Below, piece by piece: positions 43,761-54,040 of a stretch of DNA of 64,000 bases; within the stretch, counting starts at the first letter, position 1, and the number at the start of each line of letters is the position of its first letter. Below the pieces are notes generated by a model. The model was not told the origin of the DNA and ran no database searches. It saw nothing but the letters and a program-made list of their open reading frames with translations. This DNA comes from Aradus depressus (lineage: Eukaryota > Arthropoda > Insecta > Hemiptera > Aradidae). A program made the position numbers and the translations under genes. The DNA lies in contig OY759216.1 in the NCBI GenBank assembly GCA_963662175.1, forward strand, positions 31,947,087-32,011,086, in the 5' to 3' direction.

Positions 43761-45030
43761 GGTTTAAAATTCAGATTAAAAAATACATATAAAAACATGT
43801 TTTTTAAAGAATGTACCTTAGATATATTTAAATTAAATTGTACTAAAAAGTAGAAAATAAACTTCTTCTTTCAGCAGATCGGTATATAAATAATAGACAT
43901 TTAAAAAAATATTCCAAAGTAATATAAGTTGTTACATTTTATGTTGCGTTGATGAGCTTGACTACAATGAGTCTACTGTTTCTGCAACTAAACTTGCGAA
44001 ACCTTACCTTAGCTGTTTATTCCTTTAGTGTCTGTTATTCATTTTCCCAACAAAACAGAACACCTGCAGGTAGTTAACCTTTATTTTCTACTCTTCAATG
44101 TATTATAATTGAACTGTAAAATATATATTTTTTTTAAACTTGTTTTTGTATATATACCAATTTTACTAAGTACATCGAGGATTCAACCTATAGAGAGTCC
44201 ATCCATTATCCACTAATCACTCTACCTACGGACTATAAACCTAAATTAACATAAATATTGAATAAATAATTTAATAAGTGACTGTCGTACAATGCCTGAT
44301 GATAAAAAAAAAAAAAAAAAATATTCAAAAGGGTTGATAAAAAATGTCATTATAATTATAAGGGTTGTTAGAGGAGGGGGAAGAGAAACAGAAAGTTGGA
44401 GCGTCGTTAAGACAATAACAAAAGACAAGGGTTGAAAATTGTAAAGACTTTCTGATGTCGGAAAAATATAGGGGTGAGGAAAATAGGGTCCCCTTTCAGA
44501 CGATTTAACAACCCCGCCAGCCGGGACGTCAAAGAGAGACCCGGGTAATTATGGAGCATTGTCTGGTTCCGAGCCGGGACTTGTCTGTATTTATCTCCGG
44601 AGGTTTGTCGGGAGGCAAATGATAGCGAGCCCTCTCTACTTGATACTGAGAAATGTAGCAGCCTCAAAGATGGAAGTTAGCTGAGTATCAAGCCTTTGTA
44701 ACCAAACTCGCCTCCCACTAACACCAATCGAACCTCATAACTAAATATCGATAGTTGACTTACACAAGGACTTATGAATATTAGTACTAAATGTTGTGTC
44801 GATATATTAATTATATCGGTAGTTATTACATTTAATGACGAGATTCCACATCTTTGGCAAAGTTGTAATCGAGGACTTTAGAAGATTGGACCACGGGAGC
44901 ATTCTAAGGTTCATCAAGGAGACTGGGAGACTGGGTACTTCATGAAGGACTTAGTTTAGGTAATATAAGCAAACAGGTAATAAAGTAAGGTGGAAGCCCA
45001 TCTTCCAGAGAAGGGATAAAAGCATTGGAT
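43761..45030. other. Unassigned DNA
   Basis: AT-rich except 44440-44720, which is GC-rich, non-repetitive in the window and has an 86-codon minus-strand frame without a motif. Candidate host element. Confidence 0.3.
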
Positions 45031-45084
45031 GCTTAGGTCCCTAGGTGGAAAACTCCATCCCACCAGCATATATATATATATTAC

Positions 45085-45215
45085 ATTTAAAATAAATAGA
45101 AACAAAGAACTTTTATATTGTCTAATTCCACGAAAATATATCATAAAGTTTACTAGTTTCGGCAAAAATGACATCAAGTTTGCTAAGTTGTCATATTTAT
45201 ACAATCCTCAGGTTA
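45085..45215 (-). mobile_element. Hammerhead-like terminal block
   Basis: Minus strand: CTTGATGTCATTTTTGCCGAAACTAG, followed by a tail with TTTTCGTGGAATTAGACAATA, equal in layout to 30.6 kb and 58.2 kb. Confidence 0.45.
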
Positions 45216-45239
45216 CCAGAGATAACCTAAGGTTGCGAT

Positions 45240-45435
45240 AGGTACAGACCTAGAGAAGTCCATGGGGGAGGGGGAGGAATCCCTGCCTTAACAGAACTAT
45301 TACAAATATTTGAGTTGTCAATAATATAATAAAATAAAGAAAATATAATAGTAAGAAATGGGATTTATAGTAGAATACATAGTATACTCGTATATGTATA
45401 AGAAATAAGGGCATATTAAAGCAGAAAATGAAAAT

Positions 45436-45490
<55 letters not shown>

Positions 45491-45500
45491 TGACCTATAG
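45240..45500. other. AT-rich DNA with (AT)n microsatellite
   Basis: (AT)n of about 22 units at 45439-45482. No gene. Confidence 0.8.
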
Positions 45501-45506
45501 AAATAA

Positions 45507-45726
45507 AAACGTTGTCTTCCCACTCTTTTATTTCCGACCAGAATCGGTTTTCAACACAATTGCCTCATCATCAGTGGCACATCTCACCTGTATAATATGA
45601 AGTCTAATGAAACATAGTGTTACCTTATAATATACTGTAAGGGTGAGATGTACCACTGTTGGTGAAGCGGTTCCTTTTGATAATCGGTTCTGGTTGGAAA
45701 TAAAACAGTGGGAGACAACGTATTTT
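45507..45726. mobile_element. Foldback block with CTGATGATG motif
   Basis: The left arm (45507-45590: ACGTTGTCTTCCCACTC, TTTCCGACCAGAATCGG, CCTCATCATCAGTGG, CATCTCACC) is an imperfect inverse of the right arm (45645-45725). Minus-strand CACTGATGATGAGG plus GTTGAAAACC resembles a degenerate hammerhead core. Confidence 0.6.
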
Positions 45727-46780
45727 ATTTTTAAGAGTAATCTCGTTTCGCAACATCCTGTTAACACATATAAATTGGCCCACTCTCAAAAAACAATTTG
45801 TAGGTCGCGAAAAATAATAAATGATTAATTTAAATTATTATTTACACAATTGTTGCCTACGTGCTCATATTACATTGTTAACATTATGTCTGTATTTTTT
45901 CTTTTATTCTAGCACAAACAGCAATGTATGTACAAACTTTTACATGAAGATTAGCGAACAGGAACATGCAGAAATGTTCGCGTAGCGTAATGAAGCAGAG
46001 CGACTACAGGGATTGTCCAGATTCCATGCGTCCTGATGATCCAGCGAACCAGAAGCCAGGTCTGGCTATATACACACCAGAGGATGTAGACAAGAAGGAG
46101 TACAGCTAGTATCCTTCGTCGGGAAGGAGGTCTCTGGAGATAGAGGACATGAAGGAAACTCCTTGTTAGCCCGAGTAGGACCGTCAGGAAGAATATGAGC
46201 CAGGATGCAGAGGACATACTTCAGGAGATCTAGATAAAGGGCTGACAGATGTCCGAAAGGAAGAATGGGTCACTTTGGTTTTATGAACTGTCAACTCATG
46301 GTTGAGGACTGAAACATGGGGAAGTACTAGTTCACGACTGAGCCAGCCACACACGACTGATGTGAGACGCACTGTCAACTCACGATGTCCTGGATACTGA
46401 GATACAGCGCACTGACATGACAATGAGAGTACGGCTGCACTCGAACGGTCAGCTAATCTTGGAGTTCCTTATCTCTTCTACAGTACTGTTTTAGAACGTT
46501 CTATCTAACCTCTTACACAATAGTCAACAATAATCAAATATATAATCATGGTAGCATTGCAGAAAATATTATACAGTCGTGAATTTTGATATAGTGACAC
46601 ATTTTATTTAACTAATTTTAAGGTGAAATTCGTTATCTCTTCCAACCAACGAATCTGGCCTTCCTGAAAGTCTCCGAACATTTGCAGTCGGCTATAATAC
46701 TTCGAACACTTGAGAAAAGTCTGTTTACTTGCTTATACAATTAATACAAGAAAGTATTAAAAAGTTACTATAAGAAAGTA
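45727..46780. other. Unassigned, non-repetitive region
   Basis: It includes the small ORF at 45951-46217. At 46280-46430 it has a cluster of CTGTCAACTCA (twice), GACTGA and TGACATGAC sites, the TGACA/TGTCA core used by TALE homeodomain proteins. This is suggestive only. Confidence 0.3.
45951..46217 (-). CDS. Small ORF for a predicted membrane protein, unidentified
   Basis: 88 codons with both ends defined. The N-terminus MSSASWLIFFLTVLLGLTR is a hydrophobic, signal-anchor-like segment. RPPSRRR is a basic loop, ILAVLLLVYILWCVYS a strong second membrane segment, and GIWTIPVVALLHY a weaker third one. The stop follows HVPVR. The frame lies in a GC-richer, non-repetitive stretch, and its hydrophobic pattern is more regular than in the neighbouring AT-rich open frames. 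There is no family I recognise, and the start context is only moderate. It could be a lineage-specific small membrane protein, an exon, or chance. Confidence 0.28.
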   Translation of the reverse strand: MSSASWLIFFLTVLLGLTRSFLHVLYLQRPPSRRRILAVLLLVYILWCVYSQTWLLVRWIIRTHGIWTIPVVALLHYATRTFLHVPVR

Positions 46781-46930
46781 AAATCCGAGATCGAGTTTTC
46801 AAGGGATTTTCACGTTTCATGGTCTTCTGAATACGATTTAAACATTTTCGCGATAAACTTGAAATTCGCTATGTGATATCACATCTTCAAATAAAAGTTG
46901 TAGGTTAGACTGTATTTAATAATAATACAT
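46780..46930 (+). repeat. Family A fragment
   Basis: AAATCCGAGATCGAGTTTTC, CATGGTCTTCTGAATACG, TTTTCGCGATAAACTTG and AATAAAAGTTGTAGG. The middle part recurs almost word for word at 47450-47530. Confidence 0.6.
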
Positions 46931-47224
46931 AATAATAAACTGTCTTTATTACTTTTCCAAAAATACAAATACAATTCAAATTATGGATAACATAAAAATT
47001 GGACAGATACCCCTGGTACATACCATCGGGAGAAGTTCAAAGACTATAATTTTGACTTTATTTTCTATATATAACAAAATATTCAAGTAGCATCATTTAA
47101 AAAAATAAGAAAGTAAATAAATAAAAATAAAAATAATGCCTGCCTTTACATTTTAAATACAAAAAACAATATTATTGAAATACTCTACTCATAATTTTCT
47201 AATTTAGATTAATTAATAAATTTA

Positions 47225-47518
47225 AGTCTAAATGACCCGGCCGCCTTACAATACTTCAGAACAACAGACCAGCTTTCACCATTCAAATACCGCACCAATT
47301 TACTTTTTGACAAATAATCATGACTAAAATATATAATTATATTTCCGCAAAACCGGAAAACTGCACAAAAAATGAAAAACTGATTCTACTTCATCTGTAG
47401 CACACAATGAACATATTTGTTGATCCTCTTTGTTGTGCATTGTTTTATGGTCTTCTGAATACGATTTGATCATTTTCGCGATAAACTTGAAATTCGCTAT
47501 GTGATATCTCTTCTTCAA
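47225..47518 (-). pseudogene. LINE ORF2 C-terminal remnant with zinc knuckle
   Basis: Minus strand: HNKEDQQICSLCATDEVESV, then FHFLCSFPVLRKYNYIF. C-x2-C followed by E..FHFLC matches the knuckle at the end of LINE reverse transcriptases. A stop after YIF must be passed to continue as DYLSKSKLVRYLNGESW, then VVLKYCKAAGSFRLKFIN. A (5'-truncated) CR1/RTE-like element is likely. Confidence 0.6.
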
Positions 47519-47640
47519 ATAAAAGTTAGACTGTATTTAATATAGAATACAATTTTTGTAGGTCGCTCGGTTTGCGAAATACATCCAGAAAACCGTATTT
47601 TAAATCTCGTCTCGAAATCCCAGTTTTTCTTATACCAACC
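47445..47640. repeat. Family A fragment
   Basis: GTCTTCTGAATACGATTTGATC, TTCGCGATAAACTTGAAATTC, GTCGCTCGGTTTGCG and CAGAAAACCG. It partly overlaps the LINE remnant, so one has been inserted into the other. Confidence 0.55.
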
Positions 47641-47890
47641 GTAGTTTTACAGATCTCTCTCCCGCCTCCCCCCCTCCCTAAATTTAATTTCAATCTGGCA
47701 TTACTGGATATAAGAAGGTCACACTCTAAGTAAGCTGCATGACGAAACAAAGTAATCTTGATGCCAACACTTTCATATGCACAATAATGCTAGTTTGAAA
47801 TGAATTTGAGGGGGAGGAGGGGAGTGTGATCTGTAAAACCGTGATTGGTATAAGCAATTGCCACATCAAATATATCATAGTTACATTTTT
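47620..47890. repeat. Family B foldback copy
   Basis: TTTTCTTATACCAACCGTAG with TGGCATTACTGG on the left is matched inverted by AATGCTAGTTTGAAATG and GATTGGTATAAGCAATTGCC on the right. Confidence 0.6.
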
Positions 47891-48334
47891 TTTTATTTGT
47901 AAGGACACCCAACTACAGAATAATGTCCGAATAACGCAATTTGAAAACATTGTCAAATAGGTACTAGAAAAATATATGTACACTATAAAATTTAAACGTC
48001 TCAACTGGATCCTCGCTGCTACTCTTGCCCACACTCTAGTCACTTCACCACCAGGGGTCCCCAACCTCATTGAAGAGATTGATAAAGTTTGCCAGATGAA
48101 ACACAGAACAAGGGTAAATCTCTTTACCATTCAGAGCTCTGTGGTTGGATCAACTTTATATTGGCATTCTTCGTCTTCGAGGTAGCCAGCTGTGGGGGGC
48201 CAACCCAAGCCAGAGAGATGTGGCTAGACTTTCAAGGAGCCTCAATGATTCGATATGTCCAAAGTGAAATATGAATAAAACATAAAATTAAAAATTTTGA
48301 AAACCCTCGACAAAATACTTTTTTTTTTGTTAAT
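47891..48334. other. Unassigned DNA
   Basis: A GC-richer part at 47990-48230 has overlapping open frames on both strands, none with a motif. Confidence 0.3.
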
Positions 48335-48692
48335 TTTTTTTTTTGAAACCTTGGTGGACAGAGTTTTTTTTGGGGGGGAGGGGGTGAGGGGCTTGAAGGG
48401 TTAGGAGGGCGGCTTGGGGTGGAGGGGCTTGGCCTTATAAACTGAGCTCAAACTCCAAGTCTCTAGAATAGAGGCCGAAATCCCTACACAGGCTCTGATG
48501 AAACCTGAATATCTTGGAAACGGCATACCCGATTTCCACCATACATGGCTAAGAACCATCTCTCAAATACCAGCTTTTGAAACGAAAAAACCGCTTTGAA
48601 ATCGGTTCTGCCGTCTTGGAGCTACGTTGTCACAGACAGACATAGACAAAGGCTTCAAACTTAAAACGCCTCTTTTGGCGTCGGGGGTTAAA
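48335..48692 (+). mobile_element. RTE-like 3' tail, copy 2 (longest)
   Basis: It starts at GAAACCTTGGTGG with a G-rich stretch. It includes TAGAGGCCGAAATCCCTACA, CAGGCTCTGATGAAACCTGA, GAACCATCTCTCAAATACC and AATCGGTTCTGCCGTCTTGG, and ends GCGTCGGGGGTTAAAAA. Confidence 0.65.
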
Positions 48693-48696
48693 AAGG

Positions 48697-49010
48697 AGTA
48701 TATATGTGATGTTGCCGTAACAGGACTTTCTTATATCAACCATTTTTTACAGATCACTCAACCCCCCCCCCCCCCCCCCCCCTCTTAAATTCATTTCATT
48801 CATTGGCGTTACTAGGTATATGAAAGTAATATGTTAGCATAATCAATTTCTTTTTCTTTCATTGTAAAGTGTAATTCTGATAATGACTTTCTTATACCCA
48901 GTAATGCCAGTATGACATAAATTTGAGAGGGGGAGGAGGATACTGAGTGATCTGTAAAAGCAACATTGGTATAAGAATGTCCTGTAATGGCCACATCACA
49001 TATATATTTT
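48697..49010. mobile_element. Family B foldback MITE, best copy
   Basis: The left arm (ATATGTGATGTTGCCGTAAC, AGGACTTTCTTATA, TTTTTACAGATCACTCA, CTCTTAAATTCATTTCAT) is an inverse of the right arm (GCCAGTATGACATAAATTTG, GAGTGATCTGTAAAAGC, GGTATAAGAATGTCCTG, GGCCACATCACATAT). A C-run (about 48763-48782) lies in the left arm. No coding capacity. Confidence 0.75.
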
Positions 49011-49131
49011 TTTTAAACTACTAACAATAAAAAAAATAATTTTCCGATAGGATTTTTTTTTCTATTTTTTTAAATTGTTTAAAACTCCTCAGAGCAGTTT
49101 ATTATGCAAGTATTTTTGCTCGACTAAAGTT

Positions 49132-49363
49132 AATAATCTTCTACTTTAAGAGGAAGGATAGCCCGAACTGTTCGAGTGGCGGCATCGAGACTGCAGAACA
49201 TGTGGTCCTCGATTGCCCGCTGTACGACACGTCTAGGGTGGAGTTGATCCGCGCGACAGGATCGTATCTGGGATTGATCCTGTCGGAGTTGATGATGGAG
49301 TCCAACTACCCGGCGTTCAGCCGGTTTGTCACCTCCTGGCGGGAACAGAAAAAGCCCTCTTGA
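49132..49363 (+). pseudogene. LINE ORF2 C-terminus (zinc-knuckle region), truncated copy
   Basis: FYFKRKDSPNCSSGGIETAE, HVVLDCPLYDTSRVELIRAT, GSYLGLILSELM, then FVTSWREQKKPS and a stop. It is a close relative of the copy at 60730-60953. The C-x-C pair of the zinc knuckle reads C-S-S here, so a metal ligand is lost. The 5' part of the element is missing. Confidence 0.8.
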
Positions 49364-49482
49364 CCCGGCGCCGGGGGAGATTGACGGGCCAAGCCCGAAG
49401 TCTACCCCCGGCGACCGCGATGTAGAAACAGCCCCATCCCACTAATCTCAAGGTAGATGTTTGCTAGCGACTGTAGAATTCA

Positions 49483-49970
49483 AAATTCTGGGGGTATTGA
49501 GGGTCAGTCAATGAAGAAAACACTATTCAAATGCCAACGTTTCGATATATTTCATATCATCATCAGGGCCTAACAAACATGGGGGTATCAAGATTAGAAA
49601 AATATAATGGGTGATCGATTAAAATTATATATAGGTACATAAATATACATTCACTCATACAACTTCACATAAATACATATATACATCCTAATACATTCAC
49701 ATACGTATACACATTGATGAACAACAAGGAAACTTACTATGAATATAGATGGTTGAGGAGAAGGCATGAAGACTGTGAGGTCTTACGTTCAACTAAGGGT
49801 ACAGAAGGGTCGAGGGTAACAGATATAATTTTAATCGATCACCCATTATATTTTTCTAATCTTGATACCCCCATGTTTGTTAGGCCCTGATGATGATATG
49901 AAATATATCGAAACGTTGGCATTTGAATAGTGTTTTCTTCATTGACTGACCCTCAATACCCCCAGAATTT
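49483..49970. mobile_element. Inverted pair of hammerhead-like terminal repeats
   Basis: Two 148-bp arms (49483-49630 and 49823-49970) are almost perfect inverses around a ~190-bp AT-rich spacer. Ends read AAATTCTGGGGGTATTGAGG and the inverse. Each arm carries CTGATGA-T-GATAT-GAAAT-ATATC-GAAAC (49539-49566 on minus, 49887-49914 on plus), where GATAT/ATATC is a 5-bp stem II. Head-to-head terminal repeats are a known arrangement in Penelope-like elements; no coding part remains. Confidence 0.7.
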
Positions 49971-50250
49971 AACTATTCTCAAGCTCTCTCGGCGCCACCA
50001 GGTAGCCGCAACACTAGGAGGTCTGGGAGTGTCAGCCTGTCCCATAATAGGAAATATAAATAATAGGGACCAGAGACTGTCGCCCCAGACACCCCCATAC
50101 CACCATAAATTGTATATAGTCATATTGTATTATATAGCTATATTTGTATTTTATGTATATTGTACATTTGATATAGTCTCTTCCCCGACGAAGTTGCGGG
50201 GCGGGTGATTTACCGGAGCACCCGGAATTAAAGAAAAAAAAAAAAAAAAA

Positions 50251-50340
50251 TCTTCTATTTAAGTCATTGTTGACTTTGAATATATGACTAACCTCCCACT
50301 TTATTATTGCTCTTTATTGTTTCGAGTGCACCTTGCTTTT
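50251..50340. other. Spacer
   Basis: Short unassigned stretch after the LINE poly-A. Confidence 0.4.
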
Positions 50341-50810
50341 GTGCAACATCAGTTTCGATAGGACTAACCATTTTCTGGTAAATCAAGGAAACGTCTCGTA
50401 TGTGTATCAAAACGACTTTCATAACGGTTTTCGGCATGTACTCGTATCTCCAAAACCGGACAATGTGCAATCGTATTTCATACAAAACGTGTCTCAATTT
50501 TCTCTACAACTTTTATTTGATGAGATTTTCTCATTAATATAAGCGGAATCTTGTAAAATGTACATTCGACTTAAAGTGGTTTTAATTTTTGTCTGATTTC
50601 GGTCAAAATCTAAACAGATCTATGTTAGCAAATGTGACATTTTCATTTCATATTTCAAATTCATGGCTGCATGCAACATTTAAATTAGAGAGCTAACAAA
50701 GTTTCACTCACGTACAGACACACTGATAGATACATCGCGAAAATTGTCAAAAGTTATTTAGGGCTCCTTGAAACCTGACCGTGTAACTGTAAACGTATAA
50801 GAAAGTGAAA
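50340..50810 (-). repeat. Family A copy, long, minus strand
   Basis: The inverted order of 10.1 kb: CGATAGGACTAACCATTTTC, ATAACGGTTTTCGGCATGTA, CTCTACAACTTTTATTTGA, AATATAAGCGGAATC, TCTGATTTCGGTC, CATCGCGAAAATTG. Confidence 0.65.
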
Positions 50811-51168
50811 AACTCTCTCCTAAAAAAAAAAAGAGTAAACATATGTTGCTGTATGAGATGTGCACGATATATCCCAATGACTTATCTCAGTATTCAATTA
50901 ATTTAATAATGCGTCAGGTCCGCATATGGCACTTGCCTTGTTCATTGTCTCAGGTCTTCCTGCTCACCTCAGGGGTTTGACAACGACCTCCAGTCCTCTC
51001 ACAGTAGACCACATCTCTTCCTTCCGGTCCATCTTAAAATACTCATCAGGGACATGTTACTTCAGCAGCTTTAAGAGGTATAGGGGAAGGTATGTCATCG
51101 ATCAGATGTTCTATGATGAGTTTTCCCCAGGATTTCCCCCGACTCCTTCATTTCAATCACTGGCTATG
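50811..51168. other. Unassigned sequence
   Basis: An open frame starting at 50926 (MALALFIVSGLPAHLRG) runs about 80 codons before the MITE begins at 51171, so its far end is MITE sequence. No motif was recognised. Confidence 0.3.
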
Positions 51169-51170
51169 TA

Positions 51171-51826
51171 CATTAGGGTGGTCGTAAAAAGTAAAAAGTT
51201 CGATTTTTCAAAGTCCCCATCCAAATTCTTGTGTAGTTTGACGAAAAAAAATTTTGTGAATTTTTTCAGATTTTTTTGAATGAATTAACCTGGCCCTGTG
51301 GGCGGTCAAAGTTTAACATGTGTTTTAAATGGGGTTTTTGAACATTTACATATTTTTAAGTGTAGGTCTTAGTATTTTTAATATAAAAATCTAAAAATAC
51401 ATGGATTATGGGTTTTCGGGGTCGCTGAAAACGAATTTCATATTAAAAAATTAATAATTCATTAAAATGAATCATCGATTCGAAAATTTTTATCATTTTC
51501 GTCAATGTTTGTACGAGTTTTTTGGGAAATGTGACTGTCAAAAAATTTTTTTAAATATGAAATTCGTTTTCAGCGACCCCGAAAACCCATAATCCATGTA
51601 TTTTTAGATTTTTATATTAAAAATACTAAGACCTACACTTAAAAATATGTAAATATTCAAAAACCCCATTGAAAACACGTGTTAAACTTTGACCGCCCAC
51701 AGGGCCAAGTAAATTCATTCAAAAAAATCTGAAAAATTCACAAAATTTTTTTTCGTCAAACAACACAAGAATTTGGATGGGGACTTTGAAAAATCGAACT
51801 TTTTACTTTTTACGAACACCCTAATG
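51171..51826. mobile_element. Long-TIR MITE, TA target duplication
   Basis: 656 bp. Two ~270-bp arms are nearly perfect inverses, outer ends CATTAGGGTGGTCGTAAAAA and its inverse with small changes. TA flanks at 51169-51170 and 51827-51828 fit Tc1/mariner-type insertion. A GGTCGCTGAAAACGAATTTC block marks the inner ends. Noncoding. Confidence 0.88.
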
Positions 51827-51984
51827 TACATTCCCAGCACGATTCTCAAATATAGAATAGTTGACTTACACAGTGGCTTTTGAATGGTCATACTAAATTT
51901 TGGCCGATTTGGCAGACAATCCAATAGACGTAGCCCTTAGAGGGTTGTGGATACTATACTTTTTATCCGAATGTACATTTTCTG

Positions 51985-52510
51985 CTTGTATATAAAATAC
52001 AAAAACTCCTTGCAAATTGTGCAAGTAATAAAAAACAAGTAATCTTTTGTTGGATCCCCTCACATGTGGGAATCGAAGGGAACGATACAGCTGATAATGT
52101 GGCTAAGGAAGCAGCAACGATACCTGGAGAAGAAATGGTAGTGAAGACAATACCAGACCTGAAGAAATGCCTGCGCCCCAAAATAAAAGGGAGCTGGGCC
52201 TCTGTGTGGACTAACGTGGATCTAACAAATAAACTTAGGTCCATCAAAACAAATATTGATAAATGGAAAAGCTCCGAAAGACAGAATAGGCAGGAGGAGG
52301 TATGTCTGATGCGGCTCCATGTAGGCCACACTCGGCAACATTCTGGAGGAGTACTCTGGATATAAGAAAATACTAATGACCATGAGTTTACAAACAAGAA
52401 ACCTACATGAGATGCTAGGAGATGACAACTCGTCTATAGAAGCCGTCCTAGCCACAATGAAGACAAGTCACCTCATTGAATCTAGGTCATTGGACGCCGA
52501 CAAATACAAT
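51985..52510 (+). mobile_element. Non-LTR retrotransposon (Jockey/I-like) 3' coding remnant
   Basis: RNase H end and C-terminal region; both the 5' part and any poly-A tail are absent. See the coding remnant at 51996. Confidence 0.7.
51996..52490 (+). pseudogene. RNase H and C-terminal remnant of a LINE ORF2
   Basis: IQKLLANCASNKKQVIFCW leads to CWIPSHVGIEGNDTADNVAK, the last RNase H motif, with the final catalytic Asp kept in DTADNVAKEA. Then follow LKKCLRPKIKGSWASVWTN, KWKSSERQNRQEEVCLMRLH and VGHTR, the R.R.GHTR.TH-type region seen after RNase H in Jockey-like LINEs. A frame change after HTRQH breaks it; a later frame (LHEMLGDDNSSIEAVLATMK) gives the end. It is a pseudogene. Confidence 0.78.
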
Positions 52511-53854
52511 TATTCCATTCTATTTTTATCATGAATTATACCAAATTATTACAATTATTGACATAAAGGCACAACTAACAAAATTGTCTTGTTCTTTTCA
52601 GCAAGAGTGACACAACTCAAAGTACAATTTACTCTAGCCTTGGAAAAATATGAAGGTGTTTAAAGTATAAAAAAAATAAGTAGCACAATTCCTAACTAAT
52701 AAAGATACATGTTGCAATAATTGGACTTTGATTTCACCATGTAAGTGAACTTTATTTTTGCTGAACTGTAAAATGAGGTTTTTTGAGTTGTGAGGTTATT
52801 CTCGCCGGGGTGCGATATGTATAAGAGAACCTGTACCGCTTCACTAAAAAAACGGACATGAGAGTGAAAATTGTTTTCTGATTGTTAAATTCTAGCTTTT
52901 TCACAAAAAAGCCTAGATTCATAACTATCTGAAAAAAAAAAAAATGCATCCGAATTACAAAAAAGTGGCTTAGTATATTTATTGCAACTAGACATTTCAA
53001 ACCCAATTTATTCAGGCCATTTCCTTCCAGCCAAGAGATAGAATTTTTCGATTAATGTAAGTGTTAGTAGGGAAGAAGAGACTAGATAGGAGACTCGTTA
53101 GGAAGGTAACTAAGACGATGTAGGTAGGGTTAGAGGGTACAAGGTGCAAGGTGATAGGTGCTAGGTGCTAGGTAGACCTGGGGGACGGTAGATGGCCCGT
53201 TATCTGTGTTATCTCAGCCCTCCTGCACATTGTTACACTGACCACTGACCACTACACTACCACTAGCCCCCTCTCCGCCCCGCTTACCTCATAAACAATT
53301 AGATGGTTATTTCAACTGTTAGTATTAACTATTTCCAGGAGCAGCGCTGGTGGGAGTAACTAACTTACTTTTAATTTTTTTTTACTTTCTTATACCTAAG
53401 TAGGTTATTAGAAAAAATAAAAATATTTTCCCAACAATACTAGTCATGATTACGATACCAGGAAAAAAGAAGACTTTCAAATAACTAAACATTGCTCTTC
53501 TCTTTTTGAAAAAAGTATAAATCTTAAAGGAATTAATTTTTTTAATGCCCTTCTCAACTTCTTGAAGTCAATAAACACAATAAATAAATTTAAACTTCAA
53601 CTAAAAATGTTTATGTTAGAGGAAACCCTATACACAAAAACGGAATTTTATTCACACTGTTCAAAAAGAATAATATAATCACAATAAAAAATCGTGTTTC
53701 ATATCCAAAAACATTATTTGATTCAGAGCTTTCATTTTTATTCTTTGGGCAGAGTTCCTCCACACCTGAAAGTTCAGTCGAATGTACGTTATTGTTTCAT
53801 TTATAATTTTTTATTTATTCATTTATATATTTTTTATTTATTTATTTATAATTA

Positions 53855-53903
<49 letters not shown>

Positions 53904-53935
53904 TATATTGTTATAGGTACATTGTTTTCTTTTTC
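52511..53935. other. AT-rich unassigned DNA with (AT)n
   Basis: 53080-53340 is GC-richer with short CTAGGTG/AAGGTG repeats at 53139-53175. (AT)n lies at 53858-53895. No gene recognised. Confidence 0.4.
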
Positions 53936-54040
53936 TTTTCTATATCTCGCACATTGGGACCTGACGAAGGGACGTAAGAACGTCCCGAAACATCGTTGGG
54001 ATAAAGACACTTCCGAAGAGTTTCTTGAAAAATAGTTTTA
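53936..54040 (+). ncRNA. Hammerhead-ribozyme-like motif with perfect 7-bp stem II
   Basis: CTGACGA (53961-53967) fits the conserved CUGANGA core. Stem II is GGGACGT (53969-53975) paired with ACGTCCC (53980-53986) around the tetraloop AAGA. GAAA (53987-53990) and C follow. These are the two invariant strands of a hammerhead in the right order. A GTT triplet at 53995-53997 could be the cleavage site with a one-base-pair stem III, as in minimal hammerheads of Penelope-like elements. A convincing stem I around it is not visible, so activity as a monomer is doubtful. Confidence 0.45.

Larger units (their letters stand above)
49132..50250 (+). mobile_element. R1/I-like LINE 3' end with an inserted foldback block
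   Basis: The C-terminal coding remnant (49132-49363) is followed by a GC-rich 3' UTR and, after the inserted inverted repeat 49483-49970, by more GC-rich 3' UTR. That ends in GGAATTAAAG and A17 (50234-50250). The poly-A marks the LINE 3' end. Confidence 0.6.

Noticed and set aside
45439..45482. (AT)n tracts here and at 53858 and 58224 as functional elements
   Set aside because: Simple microsatellites; no evidence of function.
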